From IMG/VR virus record IMGVR_UViG_3300048589_001057, positions 16,519-80,518 of that record: a DNA stretch of 64,000 nucleotides; one strand, 5' to 3'. The stretch is from a virus. A model generated the notes under the pieces. That model saw only the letters and a list, made by a program, of their open reading frames with translations, did no database searches and was not told the DNA's origin. The position numbers and the translations under genes are program-made. Positions 44,463-52,708 of this stretch are shown here, one piece after another (position 1 is the stretch's first letter; each line of letters begins with the position of its first letter).

Positions 44463-45640
44463 GACAGTTCACTAACCAAAAGGAAGTCTATAAGCTATCC
44501 AAAAATGGTAAAATCCAGGTACATAGGTTAGCCACCTTAGAATTGCCCAATGGGGAAGCCCAACTATATACCCAATATGGTTACATCGATGGGGCTATGC
44601 AGGAGGATATCAAGCATTTCTCAAGGGGTAAAAATATTGGTAGAGCTAATGAAACCTCCGCTTTAGAACAGGCATTATCTGAATTAAATTCCAAGCTAAA
44701 CAAGCTATTAGATAAGGGTTATAAAAGGGATAACACTAATGGGGCTGATTTATTGGGCTTCTTAAAATCCCAGGAGGGTACAGATGCCACTGGAAGCCTA
44801 AAGCCTATGCTTGCCCAAAAAGATAAGGATAAAATCAAACTCCCAGGATACGTCCAGAGAAAGTACGATGGGGTACGGTGTTTCACATTTATAGAAAATG
44901 CCCAAATAAGGAAGGTATCACGTAATGGGAAACCTTTCCAACATTTAGGGCACTTGGATAAGGAACTTAAGGAATTAATGGACTTAAGCCCCGGGGACTT
45001 ACCCTACAAATCTTGGATAATCGATGGTGAACTATATTCCCATGAGTTATCATTCCAGCAAATAATCTCTGCCATAAAACGTGAACAGCCATCAAATGAA
45101 CTCATCCAATACCGTATATATGACATGATTCCCATAGCTGATATGCGTATGGGGCAAGGTTATAGGATGAAGATAATACGCTCATGCCGGTCGGAATTTA
45201 CAACCTCTGGGATATTTAAGTATCTTGAATTTAGCCCAACTCTCTGGGTTAGAACCTGGGCTAAATTTCAGGAAACATTTTCTAGGTACATACGAGAAGG
45301 TTTTGAGGGGATCATGTTTAGATCAGAGGACGGTATTTATGAATTTGGGCGTAGATCTTACTCCCTCATTAAATATAAAGAATTCGATGAGGGGGAATTT
45401 GAAATCATGGGTGCCGAAGAGGCCACTGGTAGGGATGCAGGTACTGCTGTATTTTTATTAAAAACCGAATCCGGCCAATGGTTCAGTGCTAGGCCATTAG
45501 GTACCAGGGAAGAACGTAGAGACTATTATAATAAAAGGGCGGAATATATTGGGAAGATGGGTACTGTTAAATACCAAGGCTTATCCGATACTGGTATTCC
45601 CAGGTTCCCAGTATTTAAAGCCATAAGAGATTACGAATAA
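44459..45640 (+). CDS. ATP-dependent DNA ligase with N-terminal WGR-like domain
   Basis: 393 residues. The N-terminal ~90 residues (QLYTQYGYIDGAMQ ... GKNIGRANETSALEQALSEL) resemble the WGR domain of PARP-type and some ligase proteins. The ligase core has the nucleophile KYDGVR (Lys135), IIDGELYSHE, GFEGIMFRSEDGIYEFG and SLIKYKEF, then an OB-fold (EFEIMGAEEATGRDAG). It seals nicks during replication. Confidence 0.85.
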   Translation: MRQFTNQKEVYKLSKNGKIQVHRLATLELPNGEAQLYTQYGYIDGAMQEDIKHFSRGKNIGRANETSALEQALSELNSKLNKLLDKGYKRDNTNGADLLGFLKSQEGTDATGSLKPMLAQKDKDKIKLPGYVQRKYDGVRCFTFIENAQIRKVSRNGKPFQHLGHLDKELKELMDLSPGDLPYKSWIIDGELYSHELSFQQIISAIKREQPSNELIQYRIYDMIPIADMRMGQGYRMKIIRSCRSEFTTSGIFKYLEFSPTLWVRTWAKFQETFSRYIREGFEGIMFRSEDGIYEFGRRSYSLIKYKEFDEGEFEIMGAEEATGRDAGTAVFLLKTESGQWFSARPLGTREERRDYYNKRAEYIGKMGTVKYQGLSDTGIPRFPVFKAIRDYE

Positions 45641-45657
45641 AACCAAAACCCCATAAT

Positions 45658-46173
45658 ATGGCAAGAGTACCTGAATCAGCAATAAAAATGGTAGAGAACC
45701 TTAATTTACAGGACCTTAAAAGATCTTGCATTATCCGAGGAATCCCATTTGAAGATGTTTGTGATAAATCTGTTCTAGGATTACAAAGCTGGTATTTGAG
45801 TCATTATGACTATCCGGTTAATCACAGTTTGCTAGAAGCCTACGACATCTGGAGTGAAGCTCTTTTACGGGAAAGGGGGGTTGACCCAACTATGATATCC
45901 CCTTACTTTAGGCTATCGGCTATTGGCATTAGAAATGCCAATGGGGAGGTAGTAAAAAGAAAGCGAGTAAAATCCTTAACCCCAAAATTCAAGCGTAAAA
46001 AGGCTAGGACTCAAGAGGGGTTATTTCAAGGAACTAAAAAGGCTTTAACTTATGCCCTTTGTAAAGAGGGCTTAGCTAAAGAAGAAGTTATAGCCAAGGT
46101 CATAGAACAATTCCCAGATGCCAAGCCAAAGAGTATTGGCATATGGTATAACCGGTCTAAAAAATCAAAGAAA
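45658..46173 (+). CDS. Hypothetical basic protein, possible HTH
   Basis: 171 residues; coding ends just before the next ATG at 46176. N-terminal helix-turn-helix-like part (LQDLKRSCIIRGIPFEDVCD), a Lys/Arg-rich centre (VKRKRVKSLTPKFKRKKART) and a C-terminal helical domain (GTKKALTYALCKEGLAKEEV). Probably binds nucleic acid; not recognised. Confidence 0.55.
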
Positions 46174-46175
46174 TA

Positions 46176-46652
46176 ATGGCTAAAGCTACTATAAAGATCA
46201 ACCTAAAACAATGGTACTTAGTGTACCTAAAACACCCAAAGGATCCCCAAGCTTTTAGAAAATCCTTTTTATTCTATGAATTAGCTGAGGAGGCAGTACG
46301 AAGACACTTTCCTCATTTGGCATTCGTAGAAATAGTGTCTGGGAAAACCCTCTTGGATGAGGGCATAAGGGTATTACCTTCAGCCTCTAATATCTGGGGA
46401 ATCAGTATTACTAAATATGATTTTGGGGAAAACCTAACCCGTCGCCAAAAGGGCAGTTTAAGGCTTAAGTACCGTAGGCAAAGACGTAGGAATAAGATAA
46501 GAGAGGTATTTGATGGCCCTTTAATATTAAGTTGGAGGGAAGTGGTAAGTAGAGAGCTTGGAAAACCCATATCAGATATCCCAAAGAAGGAACTGGAAAG
46601 AATATTAAAAAGAAAAACTAAGATTTTTTACCGGGAGTTTGATGACCTCTAG
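46176..46652 (+). CDS. Hypothetical very basic protein
   Basis: 158 residues, strongly basic (LRLKYRRQRRRNKIREV). It starts two bases after the previous stop, so both basic proteins are made together. Nucleic acid binding is likely from charge; no family identified. Confidence 0.55.
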   Translation: MAKATIKINLKQWYLVYLKHPKDPQAFRKSFLFYELAEEAVRRHFPHLAFVEIVSGKTLLDEGIRVLPSASNIWGISITKYDFGENLTRRQKGSLRLKYRRQRRRNKIREVFDGPLILSWREVVSRELGKPISDIPKKELERILKRKTKIFYREFDDL

Positions 46653-46664
46653 AACACCCCTCAA

Positions 46665-46679
46665 ACTATTAATAATAAA
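46665..46679 (+). promoter_or_regulatory. ACTATTAATAATAAA motif
   Basis: Exact copy, 13 bases after the preceding stop codon and 22 bases before the ATG at 46702. Confidence 0.4.
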
Positions 46680-46701
46680 TAAACAACCTAAATTTAACAC
46701 C

Positions 46702-47313
46702 ATGAACTTAACAAAAAAAACCATTGCCGAACAAGAAGACCTTAAAACAGGTTTTTTTAAATTAACTTTCACAGATGGCTCTTCCATCATTTGCCTCATA
46801 GCCTTGGCTGAAGAGGAGGAGGAAGAAGAGGAAGAAGTTCCGGCCAAAGCCAAAGCCAAAGCTCCTAAGGATGAGGATGAAGTCCCAGCCAAATCCAAAG
46901 CCAAAGCCAAAGCTCCTAAGGATGAGGATGAGGAAGAAGAGGAAGAAGAAGAGGATGAGGATGAGGATGAGGAAGAAGAGGAAGAAGAAGAGGATGAGGA
47001 AGAAGAGGAAGAAGAAGAGGAAGAAGAAGAGGATGAGGAGGATGAAGAAGAGGAAGAGGATGAAGAAGAAGAGGAGGAAGAAGAAGAGGAGGAAGAAGAA
47101 GAAGAGGAAGAAGAAGAAGAAGAGGATGAGGATATAACTTGGGATGATCTCAAAGGTATGGACTCTGATGAGCTCGAGGATATCATTGATGAAGAAGATC
47201 TCTCAGTTGATCCCGAAGATTACGAGGATGATGAGGATGGCTTAAGGAAAGCTGTAGCTAAGGCTATGAAAATTGAGATTCCTGCCAAAAAGGCAAAAAA
47301 ATCTAAAAAATAA
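46702..47313 (+). CDS. Highly acidic low-complexity protein with SAP/HeH-like end
   Basis: 203 residues from the ATG at 46702 (an in-frame ATG at 46639 lies inside the previous gene). Residues 1-35 form a small folded start; about 36-145 are nearly all Glu and Asp, with two PAKxKAKAPK repeats; then WDDLKGMDSDELEDIIDEED resembles a HeH/SAP-like or Rho-N-like domain, ending in a basic AKKAKKSKK tail. Possible DNA mimic or charge-based binding partner. The tract is GAA/GAG repeats that can slip. Confidence 0.65.
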   Translation: MNLTKKTIAEQEDLKTGFFKLTFTDGSSIICLIALAEEEEEEEEEVPAKAKAKAPKDEDEVPAKSKAKAKAPKDEDEEEEEEEEDEDEDEEEEEEEEDEEEEEEEEEEEEDEEDEEEEEDEEEEEEEEEEEEEEEEEEEEEDEDITWDDLKGMDSDELEDIIDEEDLSVDPEDYEDDEDGLRKAVAKAMKIEIPAKKAKKSKK

Positions 47314-47330
47314 TCCCATCTACTCCCTCT

Positions 47331-47368
47331 ATAAGGGGGCCTTCCAAGGTCCCCTTATTTCTTTTTAG
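47331..47368 (+). terminator. Rho-independent terminator
   Basis: AAGGGGGCCTT (47333-47343) and AAGGTCCCCTT (47346-47356), then ATTTCTTTTT. It ends the replication and recombination block. Confidence 0.8.
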
Positions 47369-47395
47369 GGTTCGGAAATTAAAGAAATTAAAAGG

Positions 47396-47426
47396 TTGCA
47401 TGGGGATTAAAACGCCCTTATATTTG
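47396..47426 (+). promoter_or_regulatory. Bacteroidota-type promoter
   Basis: TTG (47396-47398), 20 nt, TATATTTG (47419-47426), followed by CATTATTAATTAAATGCATAAATAATT leading into the ATG at 47454. The spacer contains GGGATTAAAACGCCCT, seen in the other copies. Confidence 0.75.
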
Positions 47427-47453
47427 CATTATTAATTAAATGCATAAATAATT

Positions 47454-48041
47454 ATGGCAAACACCACCAAAAACTCCATTAAATCCAAGGTCTTACTTCA
47501 GGACCTGGATGAGCATTTTAAGGCTCAACTTCTTGGGGTACCCCCAAAAGAAGCTTCCCTCTATGCGGATTCTTACCGATCTGACAAGGCTTTAATCCTA
47601 CTTTCCACAGGGGAATTAAAACCCCCTAAGTGTAAAACCTGTTACTCCCGGGGTTATCGGTTAATGGCTACCCCCACTAAAGGTCCATACAAGGACGAGG
47701 ATTTTAAAAAAGTAGCTTGCCACTGTATAACCAAACAGGTAGACCCTCCCGATATGGAAAGACTCCAGAAAAGGGCTAAATTCGAACAGGATGAAAAGGA
47801 CAGAGCAAATTCAAGAGGAGTTATTGAGAACCCACCATCTCCTACAGGAGATGGAGAAAGAACTACAAAAATCCAACTTAAACGCCGCCAGACGAAGGCA
47901 GCTATTGAACCTAACCATGGACGGGAAGAAAAAGATATCCCATCTAATGAAACGGTACCTAAGTCTCGGAAAAAACGGGACCCTGCTAAAAGTAAGGCTA
48001 AAATCCCGAATGATACTGAAAAACCGGGTTGTAGTAAATAA
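47454..48041 (+). CDS. Hypothetical Cys-rich protein
   Basis: 195 residues. CKTC near 60-63 and CHC near 90 give a likely zinc site in the first 95 residues; the rest is hydrophilic and low-complexity. The last 251 bases overlap a second frame (47791-48192), which looks better folded there, so the true C-terminus may be shorter. Confidence 0.5.
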   Translation: MANTTKNSIKSKVLLQDLDEHFKAQLLGVPPKEASLYADSYRSDKALILLSTGELKPPKCKTCYSRGYRLMATPTKGPYKDEDFKKVACHCITKQVDPPDMERLQKRAKFEQDEKDRANSRGVIENPPSPTGDGERTTKIQLKRRQTKAAIEPNHGREEKDIPSNETVPKSRKKRDPAKSKAKIPNDTEKPGCSK

Positions 48042-48192
48042 GGTATTCCATACTTACTACCATGGGATAACTCCAGAGGAAGTACCATCACTAGTAATTC
48101 GGGACTTTAAAAATGCAACAATATTAAAAATAATGCGCATACCACTAGGAACTCCCTCCAGTATTTTGGGAAAGGGTAATCCTACAAAGTGA
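47791..48192 (+). CDS. Overlapping helical protein in +1 frame
   Basis: 133 residues in the +1 frame relative to the 47454 gene. MKRTEQIQEELLRTHHLLQE then MEKELQKSNLNAARRRQLLN is a clear coiled coil, and the C-terminal KVFHTYYHGITPEEVPSLVI looks like a folded end. The long overlap is unusual: nested gene, frameshift fusion, or an old frameshift. Not recognised. Confidence 0.5.
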   Translation: MKRTEQIQEELLRTHHLLQEMEKELQKSNLNAARRRQLLNLTMDGKKKISHLMKRYLSLGKNGTLLKVRLKSRMILKNRVVVNKVFHTYYHGITPEEVPSLVIRDFKNATILKIMRIPLGTPSSILGKGNPTK

Positions 48193-48245
48193 CTATTTTT
48201 TAATACAATCAATCATTATTAACAAACCCCTAAAAAAGACAAACC

Positions 48246-48746
48246 ATGTCAAAAGAGAAAACCACTGAGATTACCCTTGAACAAGCAACCGAAGCAGTTG
48301 CTTTAAAGAAGGATGAATTTAAAGCAGCTAAAGCTGAACTCCGGGCATTCCGCAAGGAGAAATCCCTGAAGCCGGATGATGTACCAGGTGAAGAAAAAGT
48401 TATCAAGGCTTTGGGTAAACTGGAGAAAAAGTTGGAAAATGCCGAAAAAGCTTATGATGAGGCTAAGGCTGTACTTAAAGGGATGAAGCCATCCAATACC
48501 CGTAAATCGTCTTATGATTTCCCGGAAGATTGCGTAACTGCCGCGGATAAGAAAAAGTACCGGGCAAAAATCCGCCGGGAAAAGAAAGCTGCCCTTAAAG
48601 CTGAGGCCAAAGGAGAAGCTCCCGAAGAACCTACAAAAAAGGTGAAAAAATCCAAGGTAACTGCTGGAGAAGGTGAAGCACCTGCAGAAGCACCTGCAGA
48701 AGTTTCTCTGAAAAAGAAAAAGAAAGTCGAGGCAGATGAGGATTAA
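48246..48746 (+). CDS. Lys/Glu-rich helical protein with PEDC motif
   Basis: 166 residues, mostly coiled-coil helices. The segment YDFPEDCVTAADKKKYRAKI (about 97-116) is shared with the protein at 55163 (YPEDCTSTVDRKVFRQK), so the two are paralogues. The C-terminus carries APAEAPAE repeats and a poly-Lys stretch. Function unknown; charge suggests nucleic acid or protein binding. Confidence 0.6.
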   Translation: MSKEKTTEITLEQATEAVALKKDEFKAAKAELRAFRKEKSLKPDDVPGEEKVIKALGKLEKKLENAEKAYDEAKAVLKGMKPSNTRKSSYDFPEDCVTAADKKKYRAKIRREKKAALKAEAKGEAPEEPTKKVKKSKVTAGEGEAPAEAPAEVSLKKKKKVEADED

Positions 48747-48763
48747 TCTTGGGCCTATGTATT

Positions 48764-48797
48764 AAAAGGGTGGGCGTTAGTCCACCCTTATTGTTTT
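48764..48797 (+). terminator. Rho-independent terminator
   Basis: AAGGGTGG (48766-48773), CCACCCTT (48782-48789), then ATTGTTTT. Confidence 0.8.
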
Positions 48798-48814
48798 ACC
48801 CATAAAAAAAACCC

Positions 48815-49630
48815 ATGAAAGATCCCATAAAATCAAATCTCAAGAAACTCAGGGTACAACTATTCGACCCTGACATGAATCAGCTGGAAGATCGATTAGT
48901 GTCTCAGGACTTAGAACTAACTAAGGGTCCCAAGGAACCCCATAAGGGCCCAATGAAACTAGAGTTTTGCCTATTTGGGCAGCCCGATGTGGAATTGGCC
49001 ATTGGGTACTTAAAAAGGTTATCAGGGGATTTACCATTAGTCGTAAAAACCCCAAAAACAAGAGCTCTTAAGAAAGCTTACAGTGATGACCCTTCTTGGC
49101 GGGAAAGCCTACATGAAAAAATCCAGGAATCTGAATTTCAGGATGAATTTATTAAGGAACTTCGATCTGAGGGGTTCATTTTTATGACCTCGGATCATCT
49201 AAGCGATGCTGGTATAGTCAAAGACTGGTCAGTTTTCCCTGCTTATTTCGAACAGTATCAGTGGATGATAAAACTTCTTAAGGAGGCTAAAAATCCAGTG
49301 AACAATAAGTATGATCCCAACCTACTCTTCGGATTCAAAATTCTGGGACAGAAAGAACCTATTATGTTATCCATCCTACATGGGAAGTTCCATGAGTTTT
49401 CTAAGGAATGGAAAGCTGTAAATAAGCTAACCTTTAGAAAAACTGACATGGTTAAATTCCCCCACTACATGGTGATGGAAGAAAGAGAAAGGTTTAGGGT
49501 TGAACTATATAAAGCCCGGAAGGATCCAGATAACCATAAGTTCTCTAAATTCTTTAAGCGGTGGTACATGGATGTTGATTTCCGAGAAAAACCCGGCTGG
49601 TCCACCCTGATTGAAGCTCCAGGGAAGTAA
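48815..49630 (+). CDS. Hypothetical protein
   Basis: 271 residues with no motif I recognise. Elements include LEFCLFGQPDVELAIGYLKR and FIFMTSDHLSDAGIVKDWSV, and a basic helical C-terminus (RFRVELYKARKDPDNHKFSK). It is alone between a terminator and an inverted repeat, so probably its own unit. Confidence 0.6.
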   Translation: MKDPIKSNLKKLRVQLFDPDMNQLEDRLVSQDLELTKGPKEPHKGPMKLEFCLFGQPDVELAIGYLKRLSGDLPLVVKTPKTRALKKAYSDDPSWRESLHEKIQESEFQDEFIKELRSEGFIFMTSDHLSDAGIVKDWSVFPAYFEQYQWMIKLLKEAKNPVNNKYDPNLLFGFKILGQKEPIMLSILHGKFHEFSKEWKAVNKLTFRKTDMVKFPHYMVMEERERFRVELYKARKDPDNHKFSKFFKRWYMDVDFREKPGWSTLIEAPGK

Positions 49631-49652
49631 TCCCCAATTTTCAATTTCACGT

Positions 49653-49709
49653 AACTAGAATATACCCCCCTAATGGCATTATTTGGCAATAAATGGGCAT
49701 ATTCTAGTT
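49653..49709. repeat. Long inverted repeat
   Basis: AACTAGAATATACCC (49653-49667) is the reverse complement of GGGCATATTCTAGTT (49695-49709) at 14 of 15 positions; the centre has GGCATTATTTGG and CAATAAATGG. The arm sequence recurs at 59452-59490 and 63291-63328. Possible operator, structured RNA or replication element. TATATTTG follows at 49720-49727 without a clear TTG box. Confidence 0.6.
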
Positions 49710-49719
49710 TATTTTTTAT

Positions 49720-49727
49720 TATATTTG
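49720..49727 (+). promoter_or_regulatory. Promoter -7 box
   Basis: TATATTTG, 24 bases before the ATG at 49751; no TTG at the expected distance, because the upstream inverted repeat occupies that place. A regulator binding the repeat would control this promoter. Confidence 0.45.
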
Positions 49728-49750
49728 CATAAAATATTAATAATGCAAAA

Positions 49751-50140
49751 ATGCAAAGACTAGAACTACAAAAACCACACCTAGACTTAATCCGGAGGGT
49801 ATGCGATTTAGAACATGATTCTTTAATCCGCTGCCATACCAAACATTCCCAGGATTCCTTAGATGAACTTTCGGATCAACTGAATGCCTCATATATAACT
49901 CTAAAGGAATTTCATTCTGAGTTATCTAATGCCTTTTATGAATTTCAAGTAGTTTGGGAAGAGCCCCATAAATTAACAAGTATGGAGTACCATTACCTAC
50001 AATTATTCAGTGGCATAATGGACATCTATGAAGAAATCCTTATTCAGGAATTCCCGGGGGTATTTGAGGAAATTCAAACAAGATTAACTCTAATCCTGGA
50101 ATTAAGCCAGGACGATAATAACCTTGCAAAATTAAACTAA
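49751..50140 (+). CDS. Hypothetical helical protein
   Basis: 129 residues, helical, acidic, with DLEHDSLIRCHTKHSQDSLD and FEEIQTRLTLILELSQDDNN. Starts a four-gene run (49751, 50142, 50362, 51192) with almost no gaps. Not recognised. Confidence 0.55.
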   Translation: MQRLELQKPHLDLIRRVCDLEHDSLIRCHTKHSQDSLDELSDQLNASYITLKEFHSELSNAFYEFQVVWEEPHKLTSMEYHYLQLFSGIMDIYEEILIQEFPGVFEEIQTRLTLILELSQDDNNLAKLN

Positions 50141-50141
50141 C

Positions 50142-50360
50142 ATGAAAATGGTCCCAGTTGAATCCAGCAATATCGCTGCAGTGGGGTACTCAAAAAAACT
50201 TGAAACCCTAAGAGTAGAATTCCATAAGGGCCGGGAGTACGAGTACTACCCAGTATCCCCGGAGTTACACTCCGAATTGGTCAATGCCGAAAGCGTTGGA
50301 AAATTCTTTAATGAGAACATCAAAAACAACAACAATTTCACAGTTAAACGGTTAAAGTAA
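50142..50360 (+). CDS. KTSC-domain protein
   Basis: 72 residues covering one KTSC domain: VPVESSNIAAVGYSKKLETL, EFHKGREYEYYPVSPELHSE and ESVGKFFNENIKNN. Such small domains are common in phages, often near replication genes, with unclear role (nucleic acid binding suggested for the family). It begins one base after the previous stop. Confidence 0.8.
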   Translation: MKMVPVESSNIAAVGYSKKLETLRVEFHKGREYEYYPVSPELHSELVNAESVGKFFNENIKNNNNFTVKRLK

Positions 50361-50361
50361 C

Positions 50362-51192
50362 ATGGAACAATTAGAACAGATGAAAAGAGATTTCCCATCC
50401 CTTTTCTATCCAGTACGTAAAGTACGGTCGGATGAATTGGTACCGGGAATAGCCACCAACTCATACAATGAGTACAAGGTGGTAGTGGAAACCCCTAAAG
50501 GGCTAAAAGAGGTAAACTCCTGCAGCGATGTATACCGGGTATTTTCCAATGAGGAAATACTCCTTTCATTGCTACCCGAGATATCCCGGATATGCCCAGT
50601 AAAGTTGGTGCCCAAGATTTATCAAGATGCCATCTTTAAAATAGACCTAGTAATGGACAGGACTATCACAATGGGGGGTAGGGTAGAGATGGATGAGATA
50701 TTCCCATCTTTTACCTTTTACAATTCCTATAATGGGAAAATCAAACTCAGTGGTAACGTATCCTGCATGAGGCTAATTTGCACCAATGGGATGATGGCTC
50801 CAGTATCTGAATTCTCATCAGAGACCTATATGCATACCGCCAATAACGGGGAGGGGTTAGCAATAAGCGAAATGATGAACACAGTTCAAACCTTCCTGGA
50901 TAACCTGGAGGAGATTATTGAACCATTTAGGGAGCTAAGGGCCATGCCAGTATATAATCTCACTGAAAGGGTGGATGAAATTATTGAGGAAACTAAATTC
51001 CCCATAACCCAAAGAGATGCTGTCTTAGACAGAATCCAATATGAGATGGCCGAATTAGGCTTTCCAAAAACCGATTGGTTGGTATATAATGGTTTTAATT
51101 TCCAGTTAAACCATAATACCGATATCAATATGGCCCCCCATAAGAAATCCCAAATGGATTCTCAAATTCAGAATTTCATCCTAACTAACTAA
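50362..51192 (+). CDS. DUF932-like protein
   Basis: 276 residues. The middle PSFTFYNSYNGKIKLSGNVS, MRLICTNGMMAPVSEFS pattern resembles DUF932/plasmid-related TIGR03299-type proteins, found on phages and plasmids, function unknown. Helical C-terminal half. Overlaps the next ATG by one base. Confidence 0.6.
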   Translation: MEQLEQMKRDFPSLFYPVRKVRSDELVPGIATNSYNEYKVVVETPKGLKEVNSCSDVYRVFSNEEILLSLLPEISRICPVKLVPKIYQDAIFKIDLVMDRTITMGGRVEMDEIFPSFTFYNSYNGKIKLSGNVSCMRLICTNGMMAPVSEFSSETYMHTANNGEGLAISEMMNTVQTFLDNLEEIIEPFRELRAMPVYNLTERVDEIIEETKFPITQRDAVLDRIQYEMAELGFPKTDWLVYNGFNFQLNHNTDINMAPHKKSQMDSQIQNFILTN

Positions 51193-51626
51193 TGAAAAAA
51201 CTTAAACACAGCCCCATTGCCTGGGCTGCTCTAGTTGTACTCATCCTACAATTATTCTACTACTTGGGTCCTGGGGGTAATTCCAACCCCCAGTTCCCAG
51301 GAGTAAGGACACTACCCCCTGAAACCAAAAGGGATAAAGCTAGAAAAGCCCGTACAACAATAGCCCCCAATACCTGGGACACCGAGAGTTCAGTAAATAC
51401 CCATTTACCTAATGAACTAAGGGATTACTCTAAGTACCGGAAGCGTATGCTAGATAGGGGTAGAACAGAAGAACAAATAAGCAGGGATTATGCCCGTGCT
51501 GTAAAGAAGTACCTTGAAAGTAAACCCAAGAGTAAATACCTGGATTTACTGGATAGTGGCATTGACCCCGAGTATGATTTAAAAGAATTGGATGCCGGAT
51601 TGGATGAAGGTGTCCCAGAATATTAA
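51192..51626 (+). CDS. Hypothetical membrane-anchored protein
   Basis: 144 residues. A single N-terminal hydrophobic helix (IAWAALVVLILQLFYYLG, about 8-25) after a Lys-rich start gives an inner-membrane anchor; the remainder (a Pro/Thr linker, then a charged helical part with YAVKKYLE-like and acidic end) would be periplasmic or cytoplasmic. Not recognised. Confidence 0.55.
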   Translation: MKKLKHSPIAWAALVVLILQLFYYLGPGGNSNPQFPGVRTLPPETKRDKARKARTTIAPNTWDTESSVNTHLPNELRDYSKYRKRMLDRGRTEEQISRDYARAVKKYLESKPKSKYLDLLDSGIDPEYDLKELDAGLDEGVPEY

Positions 51627-51645
51627 CCTTTAAAACCCCAAAGAA

Positions 51646-52266
51646 ATGGAACAAAAACCCATGCCCAAACCCAAATCCCAAGTACCGACTAATGAGGTCG
51701 ATGAAGACGATGAATTTGCTGAAGTTGCAAAGACTATGCCAGTACAACCCGTAACCCCCAGATTAAACTCACACATTCAAAAGGCCCTACAATTTATCCC
51801 CCTAATTCAGGATATCCGGGATAGGCTTGGCTTTAAACCTCGGGACCCGGACTTCATTATTACGGGTTCCTTTATGTATGCCATGCAGGGGCTGGCAGTA
51901 CAGGTAAATGATATTGATATCCTCATCACAAAGTACGATGATGAATTAAAACTCAAGCTTAAGGCCATCTCCGAAATGTGGCCTCGTCCAAAAGAATGGG
52001 GTGAGGAAAAAGAATATGGCCAACCATACCGTTTCTTCATGCCCAATGGTGTGGAGAGTGTGAAAGTGGATATATTCCTACTCGAAAGGCCTGATGCCCC
52101 ATATGGTAGGCTAATATGTGAGGACTTTGTTATATCCCCACTCATGGCTTCAATTGGGCAAAAGGCCTCCTACTGCAGGGTAAAAGACTTTAAGGCCTTA
52201 TATGCCATATCCAAACAGATATTCCCCTATCATACTATGGCAGATGTATTGGGGAAAATTAGGTAA
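51646..52266 (+). CDS. Nucleotidyltransferase-fold protein
   Basis: 206 residues. FIITGSFMYAMQGLAVQVND then DIDILITKYD (GS and DxD) matches the minimal nucleotidyltransferase fold; VKVDIFLLER supplies the third acid. It could be an antitoxin/toxin-like, tRNA or nucleotide-transferase type enzyme; substrate unknown. The C-terminal half is helical. Confidence 0.6.
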   Translation: MEQKPMPKPKSQVPTNEVDEDDEFAEVAKTMPVQPVTPRLNSHIQKALQFIPLIQDIRDRLGFKPRDPDFIITGSFMYAMQGLAVQVNDIDILITKYDDELKLKLKAISEMWPRPKEWGEEKEYGQPYRFFMPNGVESVKVDIFLLERPDAPYGRLICEDFVISPLMASIGQKASYCRVKDFKALYAISKQIFPYHTMADVLGKIR

Positions 52267-52274
52267 AAAAACGT

Positions 52275-52305
52275 TTGCATGGGGACTAAAACGCCCTTAT
52301 ATTTG
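52275..52305 (+). promoter_or_regulatory. Bacteroidota-type promoter with operator-like inverted repeat
   Basis: TTG (52275-52277, with TTTG from 52274), 20 nt, TATATTTG (52298-52305). TGCATTATT (52304-52312) and AATAATGCA (52323-52331) form a perfect inverted repeat over the transcription start region, then ATAACCTCAAAC, then the gene at 52352. Confidence 0.8.
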
Positions 52306-52351
52306 CATTATTAATTAAATGCAATAATGCATAACCTCAAACCAACAAACA

Positions 52352-52561
52352 ATGGGAAAAACCACACTCTTACAGTTCATGCAGGAACTCATGACCTGGG
52401 TCACCTTTACACCAGAACAACTGGAAAAGGCTAAAGGCTCAAACATCAATACCTTTAATCACCGAACACTACATGGCCTAGTCTCTGCTTGGCTAAACGG
52501 TAATTATGATGAGGACATTGACACCCTCAAATCTGAAATCGAAACTTTAATACCTAAATAA
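52352..52561 (+). CDS. Hypothetical small protein
   Basis: 69 residues, mixed charge, helical, with HGLVSAWLNGNYDEDIDTLK. The leader ATAACCTCAAACCAACAAAC precedes the ATG, as in the other cassettes. It heads the operon 52352-55053. No family recognised. Confidence 0.5.
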   Translation: MGKTTLLQFMQELMTWVTFTPEQLEKAKGSNINTFNHRTLHGLVSAWLNGNYDEDIDTLKSEIETLIPK

Positions 52562-52563
52562 TC

Positions 52564-52704
52564 ATGTTGAAACAAATCTTTCAAAAACTCTTCTGCCTTC
52601 ACAAATGGAATACCCATGCTAAGAAGGAGGACTACAGGTTAAACGAAACCACAGAGGTGCTAATATGCAGTTGCTGTGGTAGAATCCGCCACCTTAAATA
52701 CTAG
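52564..52704 (+). CDS. Small Cys protein, zinc-binding candidate
   Basis: 46 residues, starting three bases after the previous stop. MLKQIFQKLFCLHKWNTHAK then VLICSCCGRIRHLKY: C-H spacing at CLHKW and a CxxC at CSCC with CGR suggest zinc binding, and the Lys-rich ends resemble small phage proteins of the same type. It is too short to be certain but shows good codon use and tight packing with neighbours. Confidence 0.5.
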   Translation: MLKQIFQKLFCLHKWNTHAKKEDYRLNETTEVLICSCCGRIRHLKY

Positions 52705-52708
52705 GGCC

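Noticed and set aside
46605-47186. Long poly-Ser frame on the minus strand
   Set aside because: It is the reverse complement of the GAA/GAG tract and has no start context of its own.
47654-48091. 145-codon minus-strand frame
   Set aside because: Overlaps two forward frames and is Ser/Leu/Phe-rich in the manner of shadow frames.
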